From Bacteroides sp. (GTDB lineage: Bacteria > Bacteroidota > Bacteroidia > Bacteroidales > Muribaculaceae), in NCBI GenBank assembly GCA_014802445.1, contig JAAVCF010000007.1, positions 1-64,000 on the forward strand: a DNA stretch of 64,000 nt. The letters run 5' to 3'. The position numbers and the translations under genes are program-made. The notes under the pieces are model-generated. The model ran no database searches and was not told where the DNA came from. It saw nothing but the letters and a program-made list of their open reading frames with translations. Position 1 is the first letter of the stretch. The number at the start of each line of letters is the position of its first letter. Of the stretch, positions 26,641 through 37,628 are shown one piece after another.

Positions 26641-28538
26641 CAGTCTTTCTCAAGATAGGTGTAACCGTAGAGCCCTGAGCGGTAGTTGCTCAGGAATTCT
26701 CGTCCTTCCTCGGGTGAGATGCGGCCGGCCTTCATTGACGAGGTCACCCAGGTCTCTACATTGCGCACAAGCTTCTTGGGCGTGTACTGCACGTAGTCAA
26801 GCACTTCGGCCACGGTCTCGCCGTCAATGATGCGGTCAATCTCGTAGCGGTCTTTGTACACGGAGATGTGGACGGCATTAGTGTCGCCGAACAGGTTGTG
26901 CATGTCACCCAGAATCTCCTGGTAGGCTCCCACAAGGAACACTCCTAAGTAGTAGGGCTCGTTGGGCTTCACGGGGTGCACGGGCAGTGATGACTGCACG
27001 CCGTGGTTGGTGATGAAGTGGTTGATTTTCCCGTCGGAATCGCAGGTGATGTCCTGGATGGTGCAGGTGCGAGAGGGCTTCTCGTCAAGGCGCTGGATAG
27101 GGATGATGGGGAAAATCTGGTCAATGGCCCAGGAGTCGGTGAGTGACTGGAAGAGCGAGAAGTTGCAGAAGTATTTGTCAGGGAGTGTCTTGGCAATCTT
27201 GCGGAGCTCTTCAGGTGCATGCTTCATGGATGAGCCGAGCTCGCCCACTTCGCGCGCTATTGACCAGAAGAGCTTCTCCACTTGTGCGCGGGTACGCAGG
27301 TCGAGCATCCCCAAGCTGAACAGGTCAAGGGCTTCTTCTCTGATTTGCAGGGCGTCGTGCCAGCTCTCCAGCAGGCGGGGCTGGTCAAGGCGGTCCCAGA
27401 TCTGGTAAAGCTCGCGGGCAAGCTCATGTGCATCCTCGGGAAGCTCTTCGCTGTCGTTCCAGAGCGGCAGGCTCGTGGTTTCCAGGGCTTCAAACACCAG
27501 CACGGAGTGGTGGGCCGTCAGTGAGCGGCCGCTCTCGGTGATGATGTTGGGCTGAGGGATGTCGTTCTTCACGCAGGCGTCCACCAGAGCCGACACCGAG
27601 TCGTTGGCATACTCCTGGATGGAGTAGTTCATGGAGCTCTCGGAGGCGGAATTGCGGGTGCCGTCGTAGTCCACGCCAAGGCCGCCGCCTATGTCCACAA
27701 ACTCTATGTTGAAGCCCATGCGGGTGAGCTGAACATAGAATTGCATGGCTTCGCGCAGTGCGTTCTTGATGCGGCGTATCTTTGTAATCTGGCTCCCTAT
27801 GTGGAAGTGTATGAGCTTGAGGCTCCCGGTGAGCTTGTTCTTCTCCAGAAAGTCAAGTGCCGTGAGCAGCTCTGAGGAGTTGAGGCCGAATTTTGACTGG
27901 TCGCCGCCGCTCTCTTCCCATTTGCCGGAGCCGGCTGAGGAGAGCTTGATGCGCATGCCTATGTTGGGCTCTATGCCCAGACGGCGCGCAATGTCGGCAA
28001 TCATGCGCAGCTCATTGAGCTTCTCCACCACCAGATAGATGCGGCGCCCCATCTTCTGGGCCAGCAGCGCCAGCTCAATGTAGGCGGCGTCTTTGTAGCC
28101 GTTGCAGATAATCAGCGCATTGTCCTGAATGTTGGTGGCCAGCACGGCATGAAGTTCGGGCTTGGAGCCCGCTTCGAGGCCTATGTTGAATTTCTGACCG
28201 TGGGTCACCAGCTCTTCCACCACAGGGCGCATCTGGTTGACCTTGATGGGGTAGATGAGAAAATTCTGTGCCTGATAGTCATATTCCTTCTTTGCATTGG
28301 CAAAGCAGTTGGAAATCTTCTCGATGCGGTTGTCGAGAATGTCAGGGAAACGGAGGAGCACGGGCGCCATGATGTCGCGCACCTGCAGCTCGTCCATAAC
28401 CTCTTTGAGGTCTACCGACGCGTAGCCTTGGCGCGGCGTAACAATCACGTGGCCACGCTCATTAATACCGAAATACTGACGCCCCCAGCCATTGATGTTA
28501 TAAAGCTCGGCGCTGTCCTCGATTTTCCATTTTCTCAT
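26640..28538 (-). CDS. speA: Biosynthetic arginine decarboxylase SpeA
   Basis: A 632-residue PLP-dependent enzyme (fold III, alanine-racemase-like barrel) that makes agmatine, the entry to polyamines such as spermidine. The PLP lysine lies in YPIKVNQMRPVV (about residue 99); HFHIGSQ and VDIGGGLGVDYDG follow. Length and the C-terminal DMHNLFGDTNAVHI segment are typical of the long biosynthetic form. A -7 box TAATTTTG on the minus strand lies at 28571-28578, about 33 bases ahead of the ATG. Confidence 0.95.
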   Translation of the reverse strand: MRKWKIEDSAELYNINGWGRQYFGINERGHVIVTPRQGYASVDLKEVMDELQVRDIMAPVLLRFPDILDNRIEKISNCFANAKKEYDYQAQNFLIYPIKVNQMRPVVEELVTHGQKFNIGLEAGSKPELHAVLATNIQDNALIICNGYKDAAYIELALLAQKMGRRIYLVVEKLNELRMIADIARRLGIEPNIGMRIKLSSAGSGKWEESGGDQSKFGLNSSELLTALDFLEKNKLTGSLKLIHFHIGSQITKIRRIKNALREAMQFYVQLTRMGFNIEFVDIGGGLGVDYDGTRNSASESSMNYSIQEYANDSVSALVDACVKNDIPQPNIITESGRSLTAHHSVLVFEALETTSLPLWNDSEELPEDAHELARELYQIWDRLDQPRLLESWHDALQIREEALDLFSLGMLDLRTRAQVEKLFWSIAREVGELGSSMKHAPEELRKIAKTLPDKYFCNFSLFQSLTDSWAIDQIFPIIPIQRLDEKPSRTCTIQDITCDSDGKINHFITNHGVQSSLPVHPVKPNEPYYLGVFLVGAYQEILGDMHNLFGDTNAVHISVYKDRYEIDRIIDGETVAEVLDYVQYTPKKLVRNVETWVTSSMKAGRISPEEGREFLSNYRSGLYGYTYLEKD

Positions 28539-28914
28539 CAGCGGATATGCTTAATTTATTCAAAACTGTGCAAAATTAGCGATTTTTGGCGAATATGCCT
28601 CTTTTATTATTATTGTTGTGGTGCCCGAGCTGTGGTTTTATTGGTTTATCCGGGATGCATTATTTTGTTGCCGAGAAGTAATTAAACTTTTTGGGATATT
28701 TCTTGGTTTTAAGATTAAAAAGGGGTAACTTTGCAGTGTTATCACCGTCAAGAGGTTCTGACACCGTGGGTGGTATGCTCAAAATCCCTCTCCCCCTTTC
28801 ATTATTATTTTCCGAAAAAAATACCACAGGATTACGTTCACGTTTCGTCGTGGCCGCTGCGGAGCGATTGCTACCGGACATTAAAGCGCCATTGACATCC
28901 TCTCAAATTGTTAT
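28539..28914. other. Divergent intergenic region of speA and rho
   Basis: A 376-bp gap. It holds the speA -7 box (minus strand, CAAAATTA as read on plus at 28571-28578) and the rho promoter (28703-28733), followed by an unusually long rho leader of about 175 bases. No gene is seen. Confidence 0.6.
28703..28733 (+). promoter_or_regulatory. Promoter of rho
   Basis: TTG (28703-28705), a 20-base spacer and TAACTTTG (28726-28733) match the consensus. The long leader that follows could host autogenous attenuation by Rho, as known for rho in other bacteria; this is inference. Confidence 0.75.
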
Positions 28915-30969
<2,055 letters not shown>

Positions 30970-30994
30970 TTTCCGCCCCCGTGCCGACGATTAC

Positions 30995-31028
30995 GCCGAG
31001 GCGTCCCTCTCCGCAGGGGCGCCTCGGC
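30995..31028. other. Perfect GC-rich hairpin after rho
   Basis: GCCGAGGCG and CGCCTCGGC (9 bp perfect, extended inside by CCCT/AGGG) form a strong hairpin 25 bases after the rho stop, without a T-run. It may be the 3' end stabiliser of rho mRNA. Confidence 0.5.
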
Positions 31029-31088
31029 TGCCATTAGGGAGAAACAGGCAAATTTCAGGCTCCTTTTTCTGATATGCACGGTTTTTTG

Positions 31089-31096
31089 TATCTTTG
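31089..31096 (+). promoter_or_regulatory. -7 box placed 5 nt before the next start codon
   Basis: TATCTTTG matches TAnnTTTG. The ATG at 31102 falls where the transcript should start, so the mRNA would be leaderless or nearly so. The -33 region (TTTT at 31065-31068) is weak. Confidence 0.5.
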
Positions 31097-31101
31097 TGGG
31101 T

Positions 31102-34080
31102 ATGAACGAGAAAGCGCTTAGCCGTTTGTATCTCAAGGACACGGCATTCCAGGAACTTATGCAGCAACGCATTTTCAATGTGCTGCTGATTGCCTCGCCC
31201 TATGATGCCTTCATGATGGAGGAGGACGGGCGTGTGGAGGAGCAGCTCTATTTTGAGTATGTGGCCCTCAACCTCAGCTCGCCCCCGCGAGTCACACAGG
31301 TGTGTGGCCTCGATGCGGCCCTGGAAGCGCTAAAGGTCAAGCAGTTTGACCTAATCATCACCATGCCCGGCAACGATGTGAGCGAAACCATCGACAATGC
31401 CCGTGAGATAAAGCATCTCTATCCCGAGCTGCCGATAGTGGTGCTGACTCCTTTCAGTAAAGAGGTGTCGCGACGTCTGGCCAACGAGGACCTGTCAGGC
31501 ATTGACTACGTGTTCAGCTGGCTGGGCAATGTTGACCTCCTCCTGGGTATCATCAAGCTTCTGGAGGACAAGATGAATGCCGACCATGATATAAACTCCG
31601 TGGGTGTTCAGGTCATAATGCTTGTGGAGGACTCTGTGAGGTTCTATTCATCGGTGCTCCCTAACCTCTATAAGTTTTTGCTCAAGCAGAGCCGCGAGTT
31701 TTCCACCGAGGCTCTTAACGAGCATGAACAGATGCTGCGCATGCGCGGCCGCCCCAAGGTGGTGCTGGCGCGAAACTACGAAGAGGCAGTGGGGCTCTAC
31801 GAGCGCTTCGGCAAGAATATGCTCGGCGTGATTTCCGATGTGTCGTTCATGCGCGAAGGGGCCAAGGATTCCAAGGCCGGCCTGAAACTCGTGGACTATC
31901 TTCACTCTCAGGACCCCTCGCTGCCGGTGATTGTGGAATCGTCGGAAACAGAGAACGCAGCCCCCGCCATCGAGGCCGGAGCCGTGTTTATCGACAAGAA
32001 CTCCAAGAAGCTGGCCGTTGACCTCAATGATGCCATAATGCGGAAGTTCGGTTTTGGCGATTTTGTGCTCCGTGACCCCAAGACCGGCGATGCCGTGGCC
32101 CGAATAAGGTCGCTCAAAGATATGCAGAACCATATTTTTGACATCCCCGCCGAGAGCATCTTCTTTCATGCACGGAGCAATGACATTTCACGATGGCTCT
32201 ATTCGCGCGCATTGTTCCCCATAGCCGACGTTATACGCCGCCACAAGTGCGAGAGCATCGAGGATATCCCAGCTGCCCGTCAGCTCTTCTTTGACCTCAT
32301 AGTCAAGTACAGGAAGATGAAGAACAGGGGAGTGGTGGCCGTGTTCCGCAAGGACCGCTTTGACCATTACAGCAATTTTGCGCGCATTGGCGACGGCTCG
32401 CTCGGCGGCAAAGGACGCGGCCTGGCGTTCATTGATTCCATCATCAAGAAGAATCCCGTGTGTGACGACTTCCAGGGGATAACCATCTCCATCCCGCGCA
32501 CGGTGGTGCTCTGCACCGACATCTTCGACGAGTTTATGCGCGCCAACAGTCTCTATCCGCTGGCGCTCAGCGATGTGCCTGACGAGGTGATTCTGAAAGC
32601 GTTCCTGAAGGCACGTCTGCCGGAACGACTGACGGAGGACTTCCTGGCGCTGTTTGACGTGGTGGACAAGCCATTGGCTGTGCGCAGTTCGAGCCTCCTG
32701 GAGGACTCGCATTACCAGCCCTTTGCCGGCATCTATTCCACCTACATGATTCCTCATGACAAGGACCCGGAGCGAATGCTCAGGATGCTCGGTGACGCCA
32801 TTAAAGGCGTCTATGCCTCGGTGTTCTTCCATGACTCCAAGGCCTACATGACCGCCACCTCCAACGTTATTGACCAGGAGAAGATGGCCGTTATCATTCA
32901 GGAAGTGGTCGGCAAGGAGACCAACGGATTTTATTATCCCTCATTCTCAGGCGTGGGACGCTCCCTCAACTATTATCCCATCAATGACGAGACTCCCGAG
33001 GACGGCGTGGCCGAAGTGGCCGTAGGCCTCGGCAAATATATCGTTGACGGCGGTGTGGCCTTGCGCTTCTCGCCCCGCCATCCCCGCCACGTGCTCCAAA
33101 CCTCCGAGCTTGACATAGCGCTGCGTGACACCCAGACTCACCTCTATGCCCTCGACATGAACCGCACGCTGAGCGATGACGACGAGTTTAAGGTGGACGA
33201 CGGCTTCAACATCACCCGCCTGCGAGTGCAGGACGCCGCTGAGGCCGGCGCGCTGAAATATATGGTCAGCACGTTTGACTATCAGGACAATGTGTTGCGT
33301 GACTACGAAGTGGGCAAAGGCCGCCGTGTGGTGACGTTCAACAACATCCTTAAGCACGATGTCTACCCTTTGGCACCGGCCATTGATTTCATGCTCACAA
33401 CCGGGCAGCAGGCCATGGGTCGCGCCGTGGAGATAGAATTTGCCGGCACCATCGACACCACTCCCGGCAGCGAAAGCAAGGGCCACATCTATTGGCTCCA
33501 GATTCGTCCCATCGTTGACCGTAAAGAGCTTGTGGACGACTCTATGATGGAGGCGCCCGAAGAGCGTGTGCTCCTCCGCAGCAACACCGCGCTGGGCCAT
33601 GGCAACATCGAAAATGTGACTCATGTGGTCTATATCCGCCCGGATAAGTTCAATTCGCTAAATAATTCGCTTGTAGCGCGGGAAATTGAGAAAATAAATC
33701 GTAACTTTACGGCTCAGGGCGAAAGCTATGTGCTGATAGGCCCGGGCCGCTGGGGCTCAAGCGATCCGTCGCTGGGTGTGCCGGTGAAGTGGCCCAACAT
33801 CTCGGGAGCGAAACTCATCGTTGAGACCGCTCTTGAGAACTATCGCATAGAGCCGAGCCAGGGTACACACTTCTTCCACAACCTGACCTCGATGGGTGTG
33901 GGATATTTCACCGTTGACAATGCCAAAGGCGACGGAATCTGTGACTATGCGGCGCTTGATGCTATGGAGGCCGTGTATGAAAGCGATGCCGTCAGGATTG
34001 TGAAATTCCCCGCTCCGCTCACCATAGGTCTCAACGGTGTGAAGGGCGTGGGGATAGTGCTGAAACCCGAGGAACAGTAA
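31102..34080 (+). CDS. Receiver-domain/PEP-synthase N-domain protein
   Basis: A 992-residue protein starting at ATG 31102; a GTG at 31096 in frame overlaps the promoter box. Two receiver-like domains occupy the first 330 residues. The first lacks the phospho-acceptor Asp (DLIITMPGND); the second keeps the set LVEDS, ISDVSF, VESSE and FIDK. A region with DGSLGGKGRGLAFID and PLAVRSSSLLEDSHYQPFAGIY (about 420-560) is the ATP-grasp pyruvate/PEP-binding domain of PEP synthase and PPDK. The His swivelling domain and the PEP barrel are absent. The C-terminal 170 residues include YVLIGPGRWGSSDP. Such proteins are common in Bacteroidetes and of unknown function; a signal-gated phosphotransferase is one possibility. 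Confidence 0.8.
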   Translation: MNEKALSRLYLKDTAFQELMQQRIFNVLLIASPYDAFMMEEDGRVEEQLYFEYVALNLSSPPRVTQVCGLDAALEALKVKQFDLIITMPGNDVSETIDNAREIKHLYPELPIVVLTPFSKEVSRRLANEDLSGIDYVFSWLGNVDLLLGIIKLLEDKMNADHDINSVGVQVIMLVEDSVRFYSSVLPNLYKFLLKQSREFSTEALNEHEQMLRMRGRPKVVLARNYEEAVGLYERFGKNMLGVISDVSFMREGAKDSKAGLKLVDYLHSQDPSLPVIVESSETENAAPAIEAGAVFIDKNSKKLAVDLNDAIMRKFGFGDFVLRDPKTGDAVARIRSLKDMQNHIFDIPAESIFFHARSNDISRWLYSRALFPIADVIRRHKCESIEDIPAARQLFFDLIVKYRKMKNRGVVAVFRKDRFDHYSNFARIGDGSLGGKGRGLAFIDSIIKKNPVCDDFQGITISIPRTVVLCTDIFDEFMRANSLYPLALSDVPDEVILKAFLKARLPERLTEDFLALFDVVDKPLAVRSSSLLEDSHYQPFAGIYSTYMIPHDKDPERMLRMLGDAIKGVYASVFFHDSKAYMTATSNVIDQEKMAVIIQEVVGKETNGFYYPSFSGVGRSLNYYPINDETPEDGVAEVAVGLGKYIVDGGVALRFSPRHPRHVLQTSELDIALRDTQTHLYALDMNRTLSDDDEFKVDDGFNITRLRVQDAAEAGALKYMVSTFDYQDNVLRDYEVGKGRRVVTFNNILKHDVYPLAPAIDFMLTTGQQAMGRAVEIEFAGTIDTTPGSESKGHIYWLQIRPIVDRKELVDDSMMEAPEERVLLRSNTALGHGNIENVTHVVYIRPDKFNSLNNSLVAREIEKINRNFTAQGESYVLIGPGRWGSSDPSLGVPVKWPNISGAKLIVETALENYRIEPSQGTHFFHNLTSMGVGYFTVDNAKGDGICDYAALDAMEAVYESDAVRIVKFPAPLTIGLNGVKGVGIVLKPEEQ

Positions 34081-34094
34081 CCGAAAAGAAACAA

Positions 34095-35420
34095 ATGTCA
34101 TTTGCAACCAAGCTCAAACGCGCCTTCGGATTCGGCTCCGAGGAATATGACGACGAGGACTATGACACGTCGCTGCCCACCTATGCGGCCGGCGATGTGC
34201 CTGAGGAGGAGAAGCCTGTCAGCGTCGCTGAAATGAATGTGGCAAGTCCGTTTGCCACCGTCGACACCTCGGCGGTGACAGCCCGCAACGATGCCCCGGC
34301 AGACCCAGCGTCCGCCGCTGATGCCGCCCCCGCAGAGACAGCTGCCCCGGCGGCTTCTGACGCTGCTGACCCCTCGCTTCCCGGCGACCTCTTTGATGCG
34401 CTGATAGCACTGTTCAACTCCTTCCAGCCCGAATTTGTGGCAAAATGTCTCTCAACGGAGCAGCAACGCCGTTTTATCTTCGATTCTCTCGAAGAGCGTC
34501 TGCGCCGCCGCATTGAAGCCTGCGGAGTCCCCGCGGCAGAGAGCGTAGACGCCGTGGCCGAGCGCTCACGGATGATGGAGGAGCTGGTGCGCCTGCGCGA
34601 AGATAACAAGCTCGTGGCAGAGCTGCGTGACCGCATGGAGCAGAGCAACCTCAGCGCCGAGCGTCAGAAACGCGCCCTCACCAACAGAGTGATTGACCTC
34701 CAGAACAAAGTGGACGACCTTGAGGCCGCCTATGAGAAGCTGCGTCTGGAGGCCGCCATAGGAGCCTCGCGCGTGCAGCCCGAGCCCTCAGCTCCCGCTC
34801 CTGACCCCGCCGAGACAGAGAAACTGAAGGCCGAGATTGAACGCCTCACCACCATCAACGAACAGCATGAAACGAAAGCCCGCATGAGTGACGCCATGAT
34901 CAATGACCTCACCGCCAAGGCTGCCGAAGCACGGAAAGAGGTGGAGCAAATGCACAATGACCTCAAAGTGGTGGATGAGATAAGCTCCCAGCTTGAAAAG
35001 GTGGAGGATGCCGTTAACAAGAAAGATGCCCGCATTGCCGAACTCACCGCCGAGCTCGACAGTCTCAACAGCCGCTTCGAGACCGTGAGAGCCGAGCGCG
35101 AATCAATGCGCAAGACCATTGAGAACAACCTCTACAATCAGGCCCACACAGAATCACTGCTCCGCAAGGAGATAAAGAAACTGGAAAAGAAACTGGCCGA
35201 CGCCGGCAAAGCCCCCAAAGCTGAGGGCATGGCTCCGGCCAAGCCCCGCAAGCGCAAGATAACCGCCATTGACGAGAACGCAGGGTCAACCGATTGGTTT
35301 GACTCCACGCCCCCTCCCGGCGAAGGAAAGCTTGAAGCCCCCGAGAATCCCGACTTCGGCTATCAGGCTCCCCAGCGCAAGAAACATAATGATAACGATG
35401 CTCAGATGCTACTGTGGTAA
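34095..35420 (+). CDS. Coiled-coil protein of unknown function
   Basis: A 441-residue protein with an acidic N-terminus and an Ala/Pro-rich linker (about 65-95). A small globular part follows (about 97-145, LFDALIALFNSFQPEFVAKCLS), then long coiled coils (about 150-225 and 240-375). The C-terminus is a conserved-looking peptide (STDWFDSTPPPGEG, PDFGYQAP, ending QMLLW). There is no signal peptide. It starts 14 bases after the receiver/PEP-synthase-like gene, so the two are probably co-expressed. I do not recognise the family; a scaffold or cytoskeletal role is conceivable. Confidence 0.75.
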   Translation: MSFATKLKRAFGFGSEEYDDEDYDTSLPTYAAGDVPEEEKPVSVAEMNVASPFATVDTSAVTARNDAPADPASAADAAPAETAAPAASDAADPSLPGDLFDALIALFNSFQPEFVAKCLSTEQQRRFIFDSLEERLRRRIEACGVPAAESVDAVAERSRMMEELVRLREDNKLVAELRDRMEQSNLSAERQKRALTNRVIDLQNKVDDLEAAYEKLRLEAAIGASRVQPEPSAPAPDPAETEKLKAEIERLTTINEQHETKARMSDAMINDLTAKAAEARKEVEQMHNDLKVVDEISSQLEKVEDAVNKKDARIAELTAELDSLNSRFETVRAERESMRKTIENNLYNQAHTESLLRKEIKKLEKKLADAGKAPKAEGMAPAKPRKRKITAIDENAGSTDWFDSTPPPGEGKLEAPENPDFGYQAPQRKKHNDNDAQMLLW

Positions 35421-35425
35421 GCAAC

Positions 35426-37627
35426 ATGAAGATTAACAGACTTTCCATACTGCCCGCCGCACTGGCCGCCACTGTGGCGGTTCAGGCTGCAAACATCACC
35501 GCCGCGCCTGACATGGTGCCCTACGTCTATCCCGCCAACGCTCCCGAGCGTCCCGACACCCCCGTGTATCTCCCCGGAGAGCAGGAGATGGCACGCCTCA
35601 CTGACGACGGGCGCCGGGTGGTGGCCGTGAGCCTCACCTCAGGCGATGAAACCGACACCCTGCTTGACCTGGCCAACACCCGCGAGCTCAGCCTCGACTC
35701 CATAGAAGGCTTCACGCTGAGTCCTGACGGCTCGAAAATCCTGGTGTGGACCGGCAAGAAGATGATTTATCGCCGCTCCTACCGCGCAAAATACTACGTC
35801 TATGACCGTCACAGCCGCATTCTCATGCCGCTGTCAACGGAGTCAGACACGCAGCGCTCACCTATCTTCTCACCTGACAGCAGGATGGTAGCGTTTACGG
35901 CTGATGACAACAACATCCACATCCGTAAGCTCGACTACAAGACCGAGGTGGCCGTGACCACTGACGGAGCTGTGAACGGCGTGATTAACGGCGTGCCTGA
36001 CTGGACCTACGAAGAGGAGTTTACCACCACCTGCTCAATGGCCTGGGCACCTGACAACCTGACACTCTGCTATCTGCGATATGACGAGAGAGAGGTGCCT
36101 ATGTATCGCCTCACCCTCTACGAGGGAGCTTGCGAGCCTGACGCGACATACGCATTATATCCCGGCGAATTTGAATACAAGTATCCCGTGGCCGGGATGC
36201 AGAACTCCGTGGTGACGCTCCACTCCTACGACGTGGAAACCCGCAAGGTCAAGAAAGTGGACCTTCCTGCCGGAAGAGTGGAGTATATCCCCCGCATTGA
36301 CTTTGCGGGAACGCCGGACCATCTTGTGGCCACCACCCTCAACCGCGACCAGAACCGCATGGAGCTTTTCTCGGTCAACCCCCGCAGCGCAGTGGTGCGC
36401 ACGCTGATGGTGGAGGAGAACAAGAACGGCTGGATAGAGCCCATAGCCTATGAAGGGATGCGCTTCTACTCTGACTTTTTCATTCTCCCCTCATCACGCA
36501 GCGGCCACACCCACCTCTATCGCTACGGCTACTCTGGCGCTGTGGAATCGCAGCTCACCAAAGGTGACTATGACGTCACGGACTTCTACGGTTATTCATC
36601 CGCCGCCCGCGCATATTACTATCAGTCGACCGCCACCGGCACCATCAACCGCACTGTGAGCCGCCTTGACGCCAAAGGGAAGGTGACGGAGCTCACCCGC
36701 GCCAACGCGTGGGGAGAAGCTGTGTTCAGCCCCAATGCCACAGTGGCGATGCTCAATGTGAGCGATGTGACCACGGCACCCGTCTACACCCTTGTGAACC
36801 CCGCCACGGGCAAGACCCTCCGCACCCTGGAGGACAATGCCGAAGCCAACGCACGCTACAAGGATATGCCCCGCCGCGAATTCTTCACTATCCCGGCCGA
36901 CAGCGCGGGCCCCTCGCTGGAGGGCTATGTGGTGCGCCCGTCGGGCTTCGACCCCTCGCGCCGTTACCCTGTGGTGATGTATCAGTATAGCGGCCCCGGC
37001 TCGCAGGAAGTGCGCAACCGCTGGACTGTTGACTGGGAGAACTATTACGCCATGCAGGGCATCATGGTGGTGTGTGTGGACGGCCGAGGCACAGGAGGCC
37101 GCGGCAGCGAATTCCGCGAAGCGGTGTACCGCAATCTCGGACACTATGAAACCATTGACCAATTGCGCGCCGCCCGCTACGCAGCGACCCTCCCCGGCGC
37201 CGACGCATCGCGCATAGGCATCTTCGGATGGAGCTATGGCGGCTATGAGACGCTGATGGCCATCTCGGCCGAGGATGCACCCTACAAGGCTGCCGTGGCT
37301 GTGGCACCCGTGACCGACTGGCGCTACTACGACACCGTCTATGCCGAGCGCTATATGCTCACCCCCGCCATGAATCCCCAGGGCTATGCCGAGTCAGCCC
37401 CGGTGAACAGAGTGGATGAAGTGGGGTGCCGACTGCTCATTATGCACGGCACCTCGGATGACAATGTCCATCCTGCCAACACCATGGAGTTTGTGGCCCG
37501 CATGATAGGAGCCGGCAAATTCTGTGACCTCTTCTTCTTCCCCGGCATGAATCATTCAATCAACGGCTGCGACACCCGTCGCCTGCTTTACAGCCGTATG
37601 CTCGATTATTTCCGTCAGAATCTTTGA
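35426..37627 (+). CDS. Dipeptidyl peptidase IV (S9 family)
   Basis: A 733-residue secreted peptidase. I place the start at ATG 35426 because a clean signal peptide follows (MKINRLSILPAALAATVAVQA); a GTG 12 bases earlier would overlap the previous gene. The N-terminal beta-propeller runs to about 480. The alpha/beta-hydrolase domain has the catalytic Ser in GWSYGGYE (about 606), Asp in GTSDDNVHP and His in GMNHSI. DPP IV removes X-Pro dipeptides from peptides and is periplasmic in Bacteroidetes. The next gene begins 1 base after its stop. Confidence 0.93.
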   Translation: MKINRLSILPAALAATVAVQAANITAAPDMVPYVYPANAPERPDTPVYLPGEQEMARLTDDGRRVVAVSLTSGDETDTLLDLANTRELSLDSIEGFTLSPDGSKILVWTGKKMIYRRSYRAKYYVYDRHSRILMPLSTESDTQRSPIFSPDSRMVAFTADDNNIHIRKLDYKTEVAVTTDGAVNGVINGVPDWTYEEEFTTTCSMAWAPDNLTLCYLRYDEREVPMYRLTLYEGACEPDATYALYPGEFEYKYPVAGMQNSVVTLHSYDVETRKVKKVDLPAGRVEYIPRIDFAGTPDHLVATTLNRDQNRMELFSVNPRSAVVRTLMVEENKNGWIEPIAYEGMRFYSDFFILPSSRSGHTHLYRYGYSGAVESQLTKGDYDVTDFYGYSSAARAYYYQSTATGTINRTVSRLDAKGKVTELTRANAWGEAVFSPNATVAMLNVSDVTTAPVYTLVNPATGKTLRTLEDNAEANARYKDMPRREFFTIPADSAGPSLEGYVVRPSGFDPSRRYPVVMYQYSGPGSQEVRNRWTVDWENYYAMQGIMVVCVDGRGTGGRGSEFREAVYRNLGHYETIDQLRAARYAATLPGADASRIGIFGWSYGGYETLMAISAEDAPYKAAVAVAPVTDWRYYDTVYAERYMLTPAMNPQGYAESAPVNRVDEVGCRLLIMHGTSDDNVHPANTMEFVARMIGAGKFCDLFFFPGMNHSINGCDTRRLLYSRMLDYFRQNL

Positions 37628-37628
37628 A

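Noticed and set aside
31096..31101. GTG at 31096 as start of the receiver/PEP-synthase-like gene
   Set aside because: It uses the last base of the promoter -7 box; ATG 31102 is the better start.
32947..33624. A 225-codon minus-strand ORF inside the receiver/PEP-synthase-like gene
   Set aside because: His/Val-rich shadow frame with no start context, fully inside a well supported gene.
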